Assembly (NCBI GenBank): GCA_003567475.1
Contig: PWZL01000058.1
Location: 1 to 64,000, forward strand
DNA: 64,000 nucleotides
Source: Gammaproteobacteria bacterium
GTDB taxonomy: Bacteria > Pseudomonadota > Gammaproteobacteria > Steroidobacterales > PWYM01
Reading direction: 5' to 3'
The notes beneath the pieces were generated by a model that ran no database searches, was not told where the DNA came from, and saw only the letters and a list, made by a program, of their open reading frames with translations. Positions within the stretch are counted from its first letter, which is position 1; every line of letters starts with the position of its first letter. The position numbers and the translations under genes are program-made. Shown here one piece after another: positions 62,623-64,000 of the stretch.

Positions 62623-64000
62623 AGCACACCGAGCTCGCCCTGCGCCGGCCGGTCACCTGTGCGATGGTCTTCGTTGCGCTGGGCCTGATCGGGCTGATGG
62701 GTGCCCGCATGCTGCCGCTTGAACGCTTTCCGGACATCGACTTTCCCGGCATGTTCATCGTGATCCCTTACGAGGGCTCGACACCCGAGGAAGTGGAGCG
62801 GCTGATCACCCGACCTGTTGAAGAGGTGCTGGCGACGCTCCCGAACCTGAAGAACATGGTCTCGACCAGCACCGAGAACTCAGCCACGATCGGGATCTTC
62901 ATGGGCTGGGACCAGGACATGAGCGCGACCGGTATCGACGCGCGTGTCAAGGTCGAGAGTATCCGTGATCGTCTACCGGCCGATCTGCGCCGTATCCAGA
63001 TTTTCACGGGTTCCACCGCAGATCAGCCCCTGTTGAACCTGCGCATCTCCAGTGAACGCGATCTCTCCGACGCGTACGAACTGCTGGATCGCGCCCTCAA
63101 GCGCCGGATCGAACGTCTCGAGGGCGTCTCCCGCGTGGACCTGCAGGGCGTGGAGGCGCAGGAAGTCCGTATCCTGCTGGATGCCGATCGGGTGGCCGCC
63201 CATGGCGTGGACCTGAACCGGCTGCGTCTGCTGCTGGAGCGCAGCAATTTCTCGGTGAGTGCTGGTCGACTCAGTGCGGAGGGGCTGCGCTTCGCGGTGC
63301 GGCCGCGCGGCGAGTTCCAGTCGCTTGACGACATCGGCGCGCTGGTGGTCGACGATCGCGACCTGCGGCTGCGCGATGTCGCCAGCATCGAACTGCGGGC
63401 ACCTGATCGCAGTTATGGACGTCGTCTGGACGGCAGTTACTCGATTGGCCTTAATGTCTTTCGAACACCGGGCTCGAACATCGTGGAGGTGGCTGACCGC
63501 GTCAAGTCCGAGCTCGCGGACATCGAGAACGATCCACAAATGCTCGGTATCCGGGTGTATGAACTCGACAACCAGGCGGCCAGCGTCCGCCAGTCGCTTG
63601 GAGACCTGCTGCAGGCCGGCGCCATCGGCGCGATGCTCGCCTTCCTGGTGCTCTACCTGTTCCTGCGCCAGGTCACCACGACGTTGATTGTCGCGCTGGC
63701 CGTGCCGTTCTCGCTGCTCATCACTCTCGCAGTGATGTATTTCGCGGGGATCAGCCTGAATATCCTGAGCATGATGGGCCTGATGCTCGCCATCGGCATG
63801 CTCGTGGACAATTCCGTGGTCGTCACGGAAAGCGTATTCCGGCAACGCCAACTCGACCCTGGCGACCCTCACGGTGCGACTCTACGGGGGGTGCGCGAAG
63901 TCGGTATCGCCGTGATCGCGGGCACCGCGACCACGGTGGCGGTATTCCTGCCGATCGTTTTCGGCGAGCGCACCGACATCTTCGTGTTCCTGACCCACGT
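62619..64000 (+). CDS. RND efflux permease, second tandem subunit, 3' partial
   Basis: ATG 62619 overlaps the stop of the first permease (ATGA), and the frame stays open to the right edge (460 codons). The translation starts MKHTELALRRPVTCAMVFVA and includes MLPLERFPDIDFPGMFIVIP, PYEGSTPEEVERLITRPVEE and the helix-4 motif LAIGMLVDNSVVVTESVFRQ with the expected Asp. It is a distinct paralogue of the first permease, as in MdtB/MdtC-type pumps. The C-terminal half lies outside the window. Confidence 0.93.

Overview
The window is high-GC, densely coded bacterial DNA from a gammaproteobacterium. Evidence for this is a Prc with the long C-terminal domain, an NnrU, a YecA/YgfB-type UPF0149 protein, a Tat-exported HiPIP, a TonB receptor and an MxtR/CrbS-type acetate-sensing locus. 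Genus and family cannot be read from the sequence; it looks like an aerobic environmental heterotroph. I found no rRNA, tRNA, CRISPR array, insertion sequence or prophage. The first gene is cut by the left edge and the last (an RND permease) by the right edge. No gene-free stretch exceeds 300 bases; the longest is about 290 bases, at 3421-3711.

Layout. 1-4.8 kb: a predicted methyltransferase, a perfect bidirectional hairpin, an orphan TonB receptor, a SnoaL-like protein and NnrU. 4.8-17.5 kb: an acetate/short-chain-acid locus. It holds a cNMP/CBS/DUF294 protein, a membrane-anchored degenerate kinase fused to a DEDDh exonuclease, a symporter-hybrid histidine kinase (CrbS/MxtR-like), a DUF4212 + sodium:solute symporter pair, a LuxR-type response regulator (CrbR/ErdR-like) and a DcaP-like porin. 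Three copies of the palindrome CGACCWTGGTCG lie 90-93 bases from the start codons of DUF4212, crbR and the porin gene. 17.5-21.4 kb: an MMPL exporter and a translationally coupled exported msrB-msrA pair.

21.4-33.0 kb is the most unusual part. A six-gene minus-strand operon (HzsA-related diheme lipoprotein, SH3/beta-barrel protein, beta-barrel lipoprotein, TlpA thioredoxin, DUF4266 lipoprotein, DUF3570 protein) is divergent from a three-gene plus-strand operon (monoheme protein, LamG diheme lipoprotein, Tat-exported DUF1501-like protein). All nine products look exported. I read this as one uncharacterised envelope redox system.

33-48.7 kb is mixed housekeeping and stress: methyltransferases, an MDR oxidoreductase, a PAS-PAS protein, a BtuF-like protein, rhodanese, MscS + DUF432, YecA, HiPIP, FolE + ZrgA-like, acyl-CoA dehydrogenase, Hsp20 with a consensus sigma-32 promoter, two lipoproteins and a thioesterase. 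48.8-55.9 kb: a Ycf46-like AAA ATPase with an FHA protein, a catalytically degenerate exported nitrilase homologue, PerM, small proteins and Dps behind an OxyR-type site. 56-64 kb: Prc, then an RND efflux operon with one adaptor and two tandem permeases behind a sigma-70 promoter.
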